A stretch of 64,000 bases of DNA from assembly GCF_003268775.1 (NCBI RefSeq), contig NZ_QLSU01000007.1, forward strand, positions 1 to 64,000, given 5' to 3'. Origin of the DNA: Paraburkholderia unamae (GTDB lineage Bacteria > Pseudomonadota > Gammaproteobacteria > Burkholderiales > Burkholderiaceae). This document shows, piece after piece, positions 18,064 through 28,000 of the stretch. Numbering within the stretch: position 1 is the first letter of the stretch; every line of letters starts with the position of its first letter. The position numbers and the translations under genes are program-made. The notes under the pieces are model-generated. The model did no database searches, was not told the origin of the DNA, and worked only from the letters and a program-made list of their open reading frames with translations.

Positions 18064-19083
18064 TCAGTTCTGGCTGAGCGTGAGCGAAAGCAGGCGCGCG
18101 GTGATGTCCACGATCGGAATCACGCGGTTGTAGGCCATGCGGGTCGGCCCGATCACGCCGAGCGTACCCACGATCTTGCCGTTCACCTCGTAGGGCGCCG
18201 TCACCACGCTCATTTCCTCGATCGGCACGAGGTTCGACTCGCCGCCGATGAAAATCTGCACGCCCTGCGCGTGACTCGAAACGTCGAGCAGTTGCAGGAG
18301 GCTGGTTTTCTGGTCGAACACGTCGAACAGCTTGCGCAGGCGCGCCATGTCCGACGAAAGATCGGCCACTTCGAGCAGGTTGCGCTCGCCGGAGATGAGC
18401 ACGGTGTCGCCGCTTTCGGGCTCCTCGGTGCTCGCGGTCACGGCCGCGTGCATGAGTGTCGTCATGTCGCCGCGCAGCGCGTCGATTTCCTCGCGCAAGC
18501 GGCGGCGCACCTCGTCGAACGAAAGGCCGGCAAAATGCGCGTTGATGTAATTGGAGGCTTCGATCAGCTCGGAAGGCGTGAAGTCGCGCTGCGTCGCCAT
18601 GATGCGGTTCTGCACGTCGCCTTCGGGCGTCACGATGATGAGCAGGATGCGCTTGTCGGACAGGCGCATGAACTCGATCTGCTTGAACACGTGGCTGCGC
18701 CGCGGCGTGAGCACCACGCCCGCGAACTGCGAGAGGTTCGACAGCACGCTGGCCGCCGCCGCCACCACCTTCTGCGGCTCGCCGGGGCGCAGCGTGGTTT
18801 TCACCGCGCGCGTGACCGCGTCGTCCTCGGAACCTGGCTCGACGGTGAGCATGGTGTCGACGAACAGGCGGTAGCCGCGCGGCGTGGGCACGCGCCCGGC
18901 CGAGGTGTGCGGGCTGGACACGAGCCCCAGTTCCTCGAGGTCCGACATCACGTTGCGAATGGTCGCTGGGCTCAGCTCCAGGCCGGAATAGCGCGACAAC
19001 GTGCGCGAGCCGACCGGCTGACCTTCGGCGATGTAGCGCTCGATCAGCGTTTTGAGGAGGGTTTGTGCGCGGGGATCTAGCAT
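18064..19083 (-). CDS. hrcA: Heat-inducible transcription repressor HrcA
   Basis: HrcA represses class I heat-shock genes by binding CIRCE operators, with GroEL as co-factor. The start at 19083 gives 339 residues beginning [20 protein letters not shown], which is the family start; the frame continues 26 codons upstream without family likeness. The N-terminal winged helix ([20 protein letters not shown]) is intact, followed by [17 protein letters not shown], and the C-terminal GAF-like domain ends with [13 protein letters not shown]. It is divergent from nadK. In this window the dnaK cluster seems to use sigma32 promoters, so HrcA targets are probably elsewhere (groESL). Confidence 0.96.
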   Translation of the reverse strand: MLDPRAQTLLKTLIERYIAEGQPVGSRTLSRYSGLELSPATIRNVMSDLEELGLVSSPHTSAGRVPTPRGYRLFVDTMLTVEPGSEDDAVTRAVKTTLRPGEPQKVVAAAASVLSNLSQFAGVVLTPRRSHVFKQIEFMRLSDKRILLIIVTPEGDVQNRIMATQRDFTPSELIEASNYINAHFAGLSFDEVRRRLREEIDALRGDMTTLMHAAVTASTEEPESGDTVLISGERNLLEVADLSSDMARLRKLFDVFDQKTSLLQLLDVSSHAQGVQIFIGGESNLVPIEEMSVVTAPYEVNGKIVGTLGVIGPTRMAYNRVIPIVDITARLLSLTLSQN

Positions 19084-19328
19084 GACTGAAAATTTTAGCC
19101 TAATGGCGGGTTCACGGCGAGTACGCCGCGTGGCGCGGCCTTCGGGCAAGCCGCGCGGCACGGCGCGCGGCTTGCTGCCCGCGCCCCCGGCCGGCGCGCC
19201 TCGCGCTCGCGTTTTGTCATCGCCGTGTCACCGGCTTCGGGCTGGAAAGCGCGGCATGCAAGGCCCGGCGGGGCGTCCGGGGCCCGCGCCAGGTTCTTTT
19301 CGCGACCTGACTATGGTGTAATGCCGGC

Positions 19329-20240
19329 ATGCAGATCCATAAGATCCAGAGCCAGTTCAAGACGGTTGCGCTAGTCGGGCGCAGCAATACGCCAGGCATC
19401 GCCGAGCCGCTGTCGGCGCTCGCCCAGACCATTGCGAAGCGCGGCTTCGAGGTCGTGTTCGAAGCGCAGACCGCGGAGGAAATCGGCGCGCAGGGCTATC
19501 CCGCGCTTCAGCCCGCCGAGATCGGCGCGCGCGCGGACGTAGCCGTGGTGCTCGGCGGCGATGGCACGATGCTCGGCATCGGCCGCCAGCTCGCGCCCTA
19601 CCGCACGCCGCTCATCGGCATCAACCACGGGCGTCTCGGCTTCATCACCGACATCGCGTTTTCCGAAATGCAGGAGGTCGTGCCGCAACTGCTCGCGGGC
19701 TCGTTCGAGCGCGAGGAGCGCTCGCTGCTCGAATCGCGCATCACGCGCGACGGCGACCCGATCTATCACGCGCTCGCCTTCAATGACGTGGTCGTGAACC
19801 GCAGCGGCTTTTCCGGCATGGCGGAGCTGCGCGTGAACGTGGACGGCCGCTTCATGTACAACCAGCGCTCGGACGGCCTGATCGTCGCGACGCCCACGGG
19901 CTCGACCGCTTACGCGCTCTCGTCGCAGGGGCCGATCCTGCATCCGCAATTGCAAGGCATCGTGCTCGTGCCGATTGCCCCGCATGCGCTTTCGAACCGC
20001 CCCATCGTGCTGCCGGACGACTGCAAGGTGAGCATCCAGATCGTGGCGGGACGCGACGTCAACGTGAACTTCGACATGCAGTCGTTCACGGCGCTCGAAC
20101 TGAACGACGTGATCGAGGTGCGCCGCTCGCGCCACACCGTGCCCTTCCTGCACCCCGTGGGCTACAGCTACTACCGTACGCTGCGCAAGAAGCTGCACTG
20201 GAACGAGCACCCCTCGTTGCAGAACGACCCGGAAGACTGA
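19329..20240 (+). CDS. nadK: NAD kinase
   Basis: NadK phosphorylates NAD+ to NADP+ and is the only route to NADP in most bacteria. The 303-residue protein shows the GGDGT motif (residues 76-80) with its catalytic Asp, followed by [12 protein letters not shown] and the second signature around [19 protein letters not shown]. It is divergent from hrcA and 32 bp upstream of recN on the same strand, a conserved hrcA-nadK-recN arrangement. Confidence 0.97.
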   Translation: MQIHKIQSQFKTVALVGRSNTPGIAEPLSALAQTIAKRGFEVVFEAQTAEEIGAQGYPALQPAEIGARADVAVVLGGDGTMLGIGRQLAPYRTPLIGINHGRLGFITDIAFSEMQEVVPQLLAGSFEREERSLLESRITRDGDPIYHALAFNDVVVNRSGFSGMAELRVNVDGRFMYNQRSDGLIVATPTGSTAYALSSQGPILHPQLQGIVLVPIAPHALSNRPIVLPDDCKVSIQIVAGRDVNVNFDMQSFTALELNDVIEVRRSRHTVPFLHPVGYSYYRTLRKKLHWNEHPSLQNDPED

Positions 20241-20272
20241 ACCCGAGCCCTACCGAGCCCCACCACACGCCC

Positions 20273-21961
20273 ATGCTTCGCCATCTCTCGATTCGCGACT
20301 TCGTGATCGTCGCCGCGCTCGACCTTGAGTTCGACCTTGGCTTCACCGTGTTCTCCGGCGAAACGGGCGCGGGCAAGTCGATCCTGATCGACGCCCTCGC
20401 GCTTACGCTCGGCGCGCGCGCCGATGCGTCCGTCGTGCGCACGGGCGAAAGCCGCGCCGACATCACCGCCGAATTCGACGCGCCGGCGCACGTCGCGCGC
20501 TGGCTCGACGAGCAGGCGCTCGCGAATGTCGACGCAGGCGACAGCGAGCCCTCCGTCATGATGCGCCGCGTGGTGGACAGCGGCGGCCGCTCGCGCGCCT
20601 TCATCAACGGCACGCCGGCCACGCTCGCGCAATTGCGCGAACTGGGCGAGATGCTGGTGGACATCCACGGCCAGCACGCGCATCAGTTGCTCATGCGGCC
20701 CGACGCGCAGCGCGAGCTGTTCGACACGCACGCGGGCCTCACCGATCTGGCCGCCACGGTCACGCGCGCATGGCGCGATGCGCGCGACGCCCGGCTGGCG
20801 CTGCAAACCGCCACGTCGCGCGACCGCGAACTGCAACTGGAGCGCGAGCGCCTCGCCTGGCAGCTCGCCGAACTCGACAAGCTCGCGCCGCAGCCCGGCG
20901 AATGGGAAGAGGTGAACGCCGAGCACGTGCGGCTTTCGAACTCGGCAAACCTGATCAGCGGCGTGCAGGGCGCGCTCGCGGCGTTGTCGGAATCCGACGA
21001 CGCAATGATCTCGCAGCTGAATTCGATCGTCTCGAAGCTGCGCGATCTCGCCGAGGTCGACGCCGAACTCAACGACGCGCTCGCCGCGCTCGACCCCGCC
21101 GCGATCCAGCTTCAGGAAGCGGCCTACTCGCTCTCGCATTACGCGCAGCGCCTCGACCTCGATCCGCACCGGCTCGCGCAGGTGGAGCAGCGCCTCGACG
21201 CGCTGCACTCGGCCGCGCGCAAGTTCCGCCTTCAGGCCGAGGCGCTGCCCGACGAGCACGCGGCGCGCCGCCAGCAACTCGCGGCGCTCGACGCCGCGTC
21301 CGATCTCGACGGCCTGCGCGCCGCCGCGCAGAAAGCGCAGGACGCGTACCTCGCCAAGGCGCACCAGCTCTCCAAGGCGCGCGCAAAGGCTGCGCGGACG
21401 CTCGGCGCGGCGGTCACCCAGGGCATGCAGGAACTGGCGATGGCGGGCGGCAGTTTCGATGTCGCGCTCGTGCCGCTCGGCAACGCATCCAGTGGCGAGC
21501 CGATCGGCGGTGCGAACGGTCTGGAGCAGATCGAATTCCGCGTGGCGGGTCACGCGGGCGTGCCGCTGCGCCCGCTTGCGAAGATCGCCTCGGGCGGCGA
21601 GCTCGCGCGCATCAGCCTCGCGCTCGCCGTGATCGCGAGCGCCGCGAGCCCCACGCCCACGCTGATCTTCGACGAAGTCGATACGGGCATCGGCGGCGGC
21701 GTGGCGGAAGTCGTCGGGCGTCTGCTGCACCAGCTCGGCGGCGAGCGCCAGGTGCTGTGCGTCACGCACCTGCCGCAGGTCGCGGCGCGCGGCGACCGCC
21801 ACTTCCAGGTATCGAAGTCCGGCGACGGCAACGGCGGCACGGTCTCGGCCGTCATGCCGCTCGACCGCGGCGGCCGCGTGGAGGAAGTCGCGCGCATGCT
21901 GGGCGGTCTGGAGATTACCGCGACAACCCGGCGGCATGCGAAGGAGATGCTGGCGGCTTGA
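20273..21961 (+). CDS. recN: DNA repair protein RecN
   Basis: RecN is an SMC-like ATPase that holds broken DNA ends during recombinational repair. The 562-residue length is normal. It opens MLRHLSIRDFVIV, has the Walker A GETGAGKS at 29-36, a central coiled-coil-prone region (about 150-380), then the ABC signature IASGGELARISLAL and Walker B IFDEVDTGIGGGVAE followed by CVTHLPQVAARGD. It is probably cotranscribed with nadK. It converges on glnE with only 17 bp between stops and no visible hairpin terminator. Confidence 0.97.
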   Translation: MLRHLSIRDFVIVAALDLEFDLGFTVFSGETGAGKSILIDALALTLGARADASVVRTGESRADITAEFDAPAHVARWLDEQALANVDAGDSEPSVMMRRVVDSGGRSRAFINGTPATLAQLRELGEMLVDIHGQHAHQLLMRPDAQRELFDTHAGLTDLAATVTRAWRDARDARLALQTATSRDRELQLERERLAWQLAELDKLAPQPGEWEEVNAEHVRLSNSANLISGVQGALAALSESDDAMISQLNSIVSKLRDLAEVDAELNDALAALDPAAIQLQEAAYSLSHYAQRLDLDPHRLAQVEQRLDALHSAARKFRLQAEALPDEHAARRQQLAALDAASDLDGLRAAAQKAQDAYLAKAHQLSKARAKAARTLGAAVTQGMQELAMAGGSFDVALVPLGNASSGEPIGGANGLEQIEFRVAGHAGVPLRPLAKIASGGELARISLALAVIASAASPTPTLIFDEVDTGIGGGVAEVVGRLLHQLGGERQVLCVTHLPQVAARGDRHFQVSKSGDGNGGTVSAVMPLDRGGRVEEVARMLGGLEITATTRRHAKEMLAA

Positions 21962-21978
21962 GGGCGTCCCCTCGCGCC

Positions 21979-24786
21979 CTAGCCCTCCCCCCGCTCCCCA
22001 AACACCCGCTTCCACAACGCCAGCACGGCCGCGCGCTCGGCCTCCACGCGCGCCGGGTCCACCCGCGCCGTCTCCATGCCGTCCAGGCGCAACTGGTGTT
22101 GCAGCTTGCGATAGAGCCGGTAGGCCGAGCCGATCGTCTCCGCCTCCTCCTCGCTCATGAGCCCGAAGCGCGACACCTCGCGCAAGAGCGCGATATTGCC
22201 GGTATTGCGGATCAGTTCGGGGTCTTGCGCAGCGTGCAGCAGCACCCAGTACTGCACGAGGAACTCTATGTCCACCATGCCGCCGCGGTCGTGCTTCAGG
22301 TCGAAAAGCTCGGTGCGGTTCGGGTGGCCCTCCTCCACGCGCTGGCGCATCTCGACGATCTCCTTCGCGAGCGGCGCGGCGTCGCGCGGCGTGGTGAGCA
22401 CCTGCACGCGAATCGACTCGAAAACCTGGCCGATCGCCGCGTCCCCGGCCGAGAAGCGCGCGCGCGTGAGCGCCTGGTGCTCCCACACCCACGCCGTGTT
22501 CGCCGCGTCGCCTTCGCGCAACTGGTAGCGCCGGAACGCGTCGAGGTCGGTCACGAGCAGCCCCGACTCGCCGTTCGGCCGCAGGCGCAGATCGATGTCG
22601 AACAGCGTGCCCGCGCCGGTGGCCGTGGTGAGCCACGTGATGAGGCGGCGCGCGAAGGTCGCGTAGATCTCCGAGGCGCGTTCGTCCTCGTCCTCGTACA
22701 GAAAGATGATGTCGAGGTCCGACGCGTAGCCCAGCTCCTTGCCGCCGAGCTTGCCGTAGGCGATCGCCGCGAAGCGCGGCACCTCGCGATGGCGCTTGGC
22801 GAACTGCTTCCACACGGTCTCGATGGTCACGTCGAGCACGGCGTCGGCGAGTTCCGAGAGGCGGTCGCTCACGTGCTCCACCGAGAGCCGCCCCGCGAGG
22901 TCGTTGAGCAGGATGCGGAACACTTCGGCCTGGTGCGCGTGGCGCAGCAGGTCCATCTGCTGCTCGACATCGGCGGCGGCGGCAAGGCGCGCGCGCAAGA
23001 GGCGCGAGAACTCGGGCCAGTCGAAGGGCGAGGAAATCGCCTCGTCGTCGAGCAGTTCGTCGAGCAGTTGGGGATGGCGGATCAGATAGCCCGCCGCCCA
23101 GCGCGACGCGCCCAGCACCTTGAGCACGCGGTTGAGCGCGTCCGGGTATTCGGTGAGCAGCGCGAGGTACGCGCCGCGCCGGATCACGGCTTCGAGCAGG
23201 TCGAACATGCGCGCGAGGGTGTCGCCGCGCCGCGCGCGCGGTTCCAGCGTGCGTGCGGCGTCGAGCGCGCGCTGCGCGACGCTGTCGAAGCGCTCGCGGC
23301 TCTTTTCGGGCAGCCCCGCGTAACGCGACGACTGCCAGAGGCCCCGCAGGCGCGCGAGCAGCGGCGCGGGGTCGTCGATGCCGAGTTGGGCGAGCCGCTC
23401 GAGCAGGCCGCCGTCGGCGCCCTCTTCACCCAGCGCGGTGCTCCAGACCCACGCGGCGGCGCCGTCGTCGGCCGCGCCATTGCCGGTCTCGCCGCCCACC
23501 TTGTCGGAGAAGATCTGCACGAACTGGCGCTCCACCCTTTCGCGGTGGCCGTCGAGCGTCGTCATCAGCGCGGCGTAATCGGCGAAGCCTAGCGACTGCG
23601 CGAGTGCGGCGCGCTCGCCGGGATCGACGGGCATGGCGTGCGTCTGGGCGTCGTCGCGGTATTGCAGGCGGTGCTCCAGCACGCGCAGGAAGTGATAGGC
23701 GCGCGTGAGGTCGCTGCACACCTCGGGCGCGATCAGCCCGCGCGCGGCGGCGTAGCCGAGCACGGCGAGCGTGGGGCGCACGCGAAAACCCGCGTCCTGG
23801 CCGCCGCGAATGAGCTGGAACACCTGGGCGCTGAACTCGATCTCGCGGATGCCGCCGCGCCCGAGCTTGATGTCGTCGGCCTTGTCGGGGCGCATCATCG
23901 CGCGCCGCTGCGCTTCCTGCCGGATCTGCACGTGCAGCGAGCGGATCGCGCTGATCACGCCGAAATCCAGGTAGCGCCGGTACACGAAGGGCTTCACGAG
24001 CGAATCGAGCTGGCGCGCAAGGCGCAGCGCGCTCTCGCTTTCCTCCTCGGAAACGAGCCGCCCCTTGATCCATGCGTAGCGCTCCCACTCGCGCCCTTGC
24101 ACGTAGAAGTACTCTTCGAGCATGCCGAGGCTGCACACGAGCGGCCCCGAGTCGCCATTCGGGCGCAGCCGCATGTCGACGCGAAACACGAAGCCGTCGC
24201 CCGTCACGTCGCTCAGCGCGCCGATCAGGCGCTTGCCCACGCGCGTGAAGAAGTCCTGCGTGGCGATGGGCGAGCGCTGGCCGCCCGTGGTTTCGCCGTC
24301 GTCTTCATAAACGAAGATCAGGTCGATGTCCGACGATACGTTCAGCTCGCGCCCGCCGAGCTTGCCCATGCCCACCACGCCGAGCGTGAGGCGCTCGCCA
24401 TTGGGGCCGCGCGGCTCGCCGAACAGCGTTTCGAGGTCGGCGCTCACGCAGGCGAGCGCGCGCTGGATCGCGACTTCGGCGAGATCGGTCATGCTGCCCG
24501 TGACTTCGGCGACATCGGCCACGCCGCCGAGATCGCGCTCCATGACCGCGCAGATCACTTCCACGCGCAACTGGCGCAGCACCTTCTTCAACTGTTCGTC
24601 GGTGAGCGGCGCGCCGGGTGCGGCGCTTGCTTGCGCACTCAGCGCGTCGAGCCGCGCGACAATGCGCTCGCGCGCGAGCGGCGCGGCGGCCAGCGCCTCG
24701 ACCTGCGCCGCCAGTTCGGGACGCGCGGCGTAGGCACGCGCGGCGTAACGGGAATAACTGGAACTCAGAAGGGGGATGTCGGTCAT
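21979..24786 (-). CDS. glnE: Bifunctional glutamine synthetase adenylyltransferase / adenylyl-removing enzyme
   Basis: GlnE adds or removes AMP on glutamine synthetase in response to PII and glutamine. With the start at 24786 (MTDIPLLSSSYSRY) it has 935 residues, matching the family; 32 further upstream codons in frame look non-coding. Both nucleotidyltransferase domains are intact: DIDLIFVYEDDGETTGG in the N-terminal (removing) half and DLDIIFLYEDEDERA in the C-terminal (adenylylating) half, each with the G-x-L-G-G-x-E-L-x-x-x-S-D-x-D pattern. Confidence 0.96.
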   Translation of the reverse strand: MTDIPLLSSSYSRYAARAYAARPELAAQVEALAAAPLARERIVARLDALSAQASAAPGAPLTDEQLKKVLRQLRVEVICAVMERDLGGVADVAEVTGSMTDLAEVAIQRALACVSADLETLFGEPRGPNGERLTLGVVGMGKLGGRELNVSSDIDLIFVYEDDGETTGGQRSPIATQDFFTRVGKRLIGALSDVTGDGFVFRVDMRLRPNGDSGPLVCSLGMLEEYFYVQGREWERYAWIKGRLVSEEESESALRLARQLDSLVKPFVYRRYLDFGVISAIRSLHVQIRQEAQRRAMMRPDKADDIKLGRGGIREIEFSAQVFQLIRGGQDAGFRVRPTLAVLGYAAARGLIAPEVCSDLTRAYHFLRVLEHRLQYRDDAQTHAMPVDPGERAALAQSLGFADYAALMTTLDGHRERVERQFVQIFSDKVGGETGNGAADDGAAAWVWSTALGEEGADGGLLERLAQLGIDDPAPLLARLRGLWQSSRYAGLPEKSRERFDSVAQRALDAARTLEPRARRGDTLARMFDLLEAVIRRGAYLALLTEYPDALNRVLKVLGASRWAAGYLIRHPQLLDELLDDEAISSPFDWPEFSRLLRARLAAAADVEQQMDLLRHAHQAEVFRILLNDLAGRLSVEHVSDRLSELADAVLDVTIETVWKQFAKRHREVPRFAAIAYGKLGGKELGYASDLDIIFLYEDEDERASEIYATFARRLITWLTTATGAGTLFDIDLRLRPNGESGLLVTDLDAFRRYQLREGDAANTAWVWEHQALTRARFSAGDAAIGQVFESIRVQVLTTPRDAAPLAKEIVEMRQRVEEGHPNRTELFDLKHDRGGMVDIEFLVQYWVLLHAAQDPELIRNTGNIALLREVSRFGLMSEEEAETIGSAYRLYRKLQHQLRLDGMETARVDPARVEAERAAVLALWKRVFGERGEG

Positions 24787-25085
24787 GAAGGGCTGCTTGC
24801 CAGGAAGGCGCTGTCTCGTGTCTGGGGTTGCTGTGGCGCAATCGGGAGGGTCCGCCCTGTGCAACGATTGCACCGATTGCACCGCTTACCGACCTTTCCG
24901 GCGCTTTTGCCGCTGCGCGCCGAGGCACGCCGATGCATCCGGCATCGCGCACGCTGCGGTGCAATAAGTCATGTGCATCACGCGCCGCACAGCCATCCCG
25001 GCTTCCCCGGATGGTCGTCCAGGCGGCCCTGTGTGATACATTTCGTGGTTAGAACGCAACGCTACCATACCCCACCCGCCGCAGC

Positions 25086-28000
25086 ATGTCCGAGCGAAAC
25101 GATCACGCCGGCCTACCCCAATCTGGACATGCCAGCCAGGCTACCGAGCCAGGGGGTCCGCACCATCATCATCCGGTCCTGCGCCACACGTTTCGCGTGC
25201 TGGCGCTCATCGCGCTCGTCCTGTATTTCATCGTCTCGGTCCTGCTGCTCGGGCTGCGCTACGTTGTGCTGCCGCAAGTGGACAACTTCCGGCCGCGCAT
25301 CGAGAAGCTCGTCTCCGAGAAGATTCACGCCGAATTCCGCATCGGCAAGCTCGCGCCGCACTGGTCGGGCTTCCAGCCCGGCATCGACATCAGCGATCTG
25401 ACGATCCGCGACCGCCACGGCGAGATCGCGCTCGACGTGCCGCACGCCACGGCCTCGGTGTCGTGGCGCTCGGTCGTGCTGCTCGAGCCGCTGCTCTCCA
25501 GCATCGTGGTCGAGCAGCCCGACGTGCACATCGCCCGCGAGGACGACGGCACGCTCACCATCGCGGGCGTGCCGGTGCCGACCGCGCACACGGGCAACGC
25601 CACGTTCACGACCTGGCTCATGCGCCAGCAGGCCATCGTGCTGCGCGGCGGCACGCTGCGCTGGCACGACGCCACGCGCGACGTCCCCGACCTCGCGCTC
25701 TCGCACATCCGCCTTGCGATCCTCAACGACGGCTACGACCACCGCGTCGCGCTCCAGGCGCCCGCCGAGGGCACCGTGCTGCACGGCCCGCTCGACTTCC
25801 GCGCGCACTTCACGCACGCGCGCTTCGCGCAGGCCGGCAAGCCGATCGGCTGGACCGGCGACACCTATCTGTCGACCGGCCCCGTCGATCTGCCCACGCT
25901 CGCGCGCTACATCCACATGCCGATCGCCACCTACGCCGGGCGCATCGACAACTCGATCTGGGCGCACTTCGCGAACGGCCGCATTCTGGAAGCGAGCGGC
26001 GCGCTCGAAGGCACCAACGTCGCGCTGCGCGTGCGGCCCACGCAGCCCTTGCTCGACGTGCCCGTCGCGGGCTTCCACTGGAGCGTGGGACTCGAGCCCG
26101 GCGACTTCACGCTCAAGCTGCGCGACTTCCACGCCGAACTGGGCCAGCCGCCGCTCGACGACGGCACGCCGCTCACGCGCTCGCTCGCGCTCACGACGCT
26201 CGACGCGCGCTTTCGCCAGCAAACGCTCCAGCACGGCCAGCTCATGAGCGTGCGCGGCGACCGCATCGATCTCGGCATCCTCGCCGAATTCATGCGCGCG
26301 CTGCCGCTGCCGGGGCGCGTGCTCAACGCGCTCGTGCGCTTCGACCCGCGCGGGCTGGTGGCGAACTACGAGCTGGGCCTCGAGCGCGCGAAGCCCGAGT
26401 CGGGCGAGGCGGCCGCCGAGCAGCGCTCCACGAGCCTCGAGCCCATCACCCACTATCGCTTCAAGGGCGACCTGCAAGGCATCAGCGTGAACGCACAGGA
26501 GCCGGGGCCGGGTCTCACGCCCCGCGGCCACCCGCGCGCGGGCCTGCCGGGTGTCGAGAACCTCTGGGGACATATCGACGCCGACGAGTCGCACGGCAGC
26601 CTCAACCTCGACACCAATCAAGCCGCCATCACGCTGCCCGGCGTATTCGACAACCCGCGCCTCACATTCGACCGCCTCTACGGCGCGGCCAAATGGACCG
26701 TGGCCGCCGAGCGCGAGCCCGGCAACCGCCTGAAGGCCTTCACCGTCGACGTCTCAGACTTCGGCGTGCAAAACGCCGACGCGCGCGCGAAGCTGACCGC
26801 GCACTACACGAACCCCGGCAAGGGGCGCGGCTCGCTCGACCTGGTCGCCCATTTCGACGAGGCCCAGGTCAAGGCGATCCCGCGCTACCTGCCCACCAGC
26901 ATCAGCGAGAAAACGCGCATCTATCTCGGCCACGGCCTGCAAGCGGGGCTCTCGAAGGGCGCCACGATCGAGATCCACGGCGACCTGACCAAATTCCCCT
27001 ACTCGCGCGACCCCGAGGCGGGCCAGTTCCGCATCGTCGCGCCGTTCGCGGGCGGGCGCTTCGACCCGTCGCCGTTCCCGCCGCGCCCGATGCGCAACGG
27101 CGCGCCGAACGTCTGGCCGGCGTTCGACGGCATCGACGGCGTGTTCAAGCTGCACGAGAACAAGCTGCGCTTCGACGTCGAGCGCGGCCACTACCGCAAC
27201 TTCGTGCTGCGCAACGTGAGCGGGCGCATCGAGGAGCTGGGCATCAAGGGCTCCGACATCGTGATCGAGGGCAGCGGGCGCGGGCCGCTCGCGGACCTGC
27301 TCGATTACGCGGACAACAGCTCGCTCGGCTACATGTCGAAGCACGCCGCCGCGAAGCTACACGCGCAAGGCCAGTCCACGCTCGCGCTCAAGCTCACGAT
27401 TCCGCGCAAGCCGATGCCGAAGGTGCTGGTGGCGGGCGCCGTCGGCTTCGAGAACAACACGCTCACCGCGGCCCACCTCCCGCCGATCTCCCAGCTCAAC
27501 GGCCGCGTGCGCTTCGAGAACCGCAGCGCCACCGTCGAGCGGCTCACGGCGCGCTTTCTCGGCGGCGACCTGCGCGCGAGCGGCGGGCTGCACGAGGACG
27601 GCCGCTATTCAGTGAACGTGGCGGGCGACGTGGCCGTCGACGCGGCGCGCGGGCTCGACCTGCGCGGCACGGCGGCGGCCGTGGTCGGCCGCCTTTCGGG
27701 CGCGGCGCCCTACTCGCTCTCGGTGGCGGGCGAGCGCGGCCATCTGCCCGACGTGAAGGCCGACGCCGACCTCACCGGCCTCGGGCTCGACCTGCCCGCG
27801 CCGTTCGGCAAGAAAGTGGGCGAGCCGATGCCGCTGCGCTTCGCGTTGCAGCCGGGCACGGGCGACGCGACGCAAGGCGACGCCGACGCTGCCGCGTTCC
27901 AGCACGCCGAACTCACGCTCGGGCCGCTCGCGGCGCGCTATGTGCTCAAACGCCATCCCGGCCAGGTGCCGGAGGTGATGCGCGGCGCGATCGGCATGAA

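Noticed and set aside
20770..23592. A 940-codon plus-strand frame across recN and glnE
   Set aside because: It spans two well-supported genes in another frame and on the opposite strand, with low-complexity Arg-rich sequence only.
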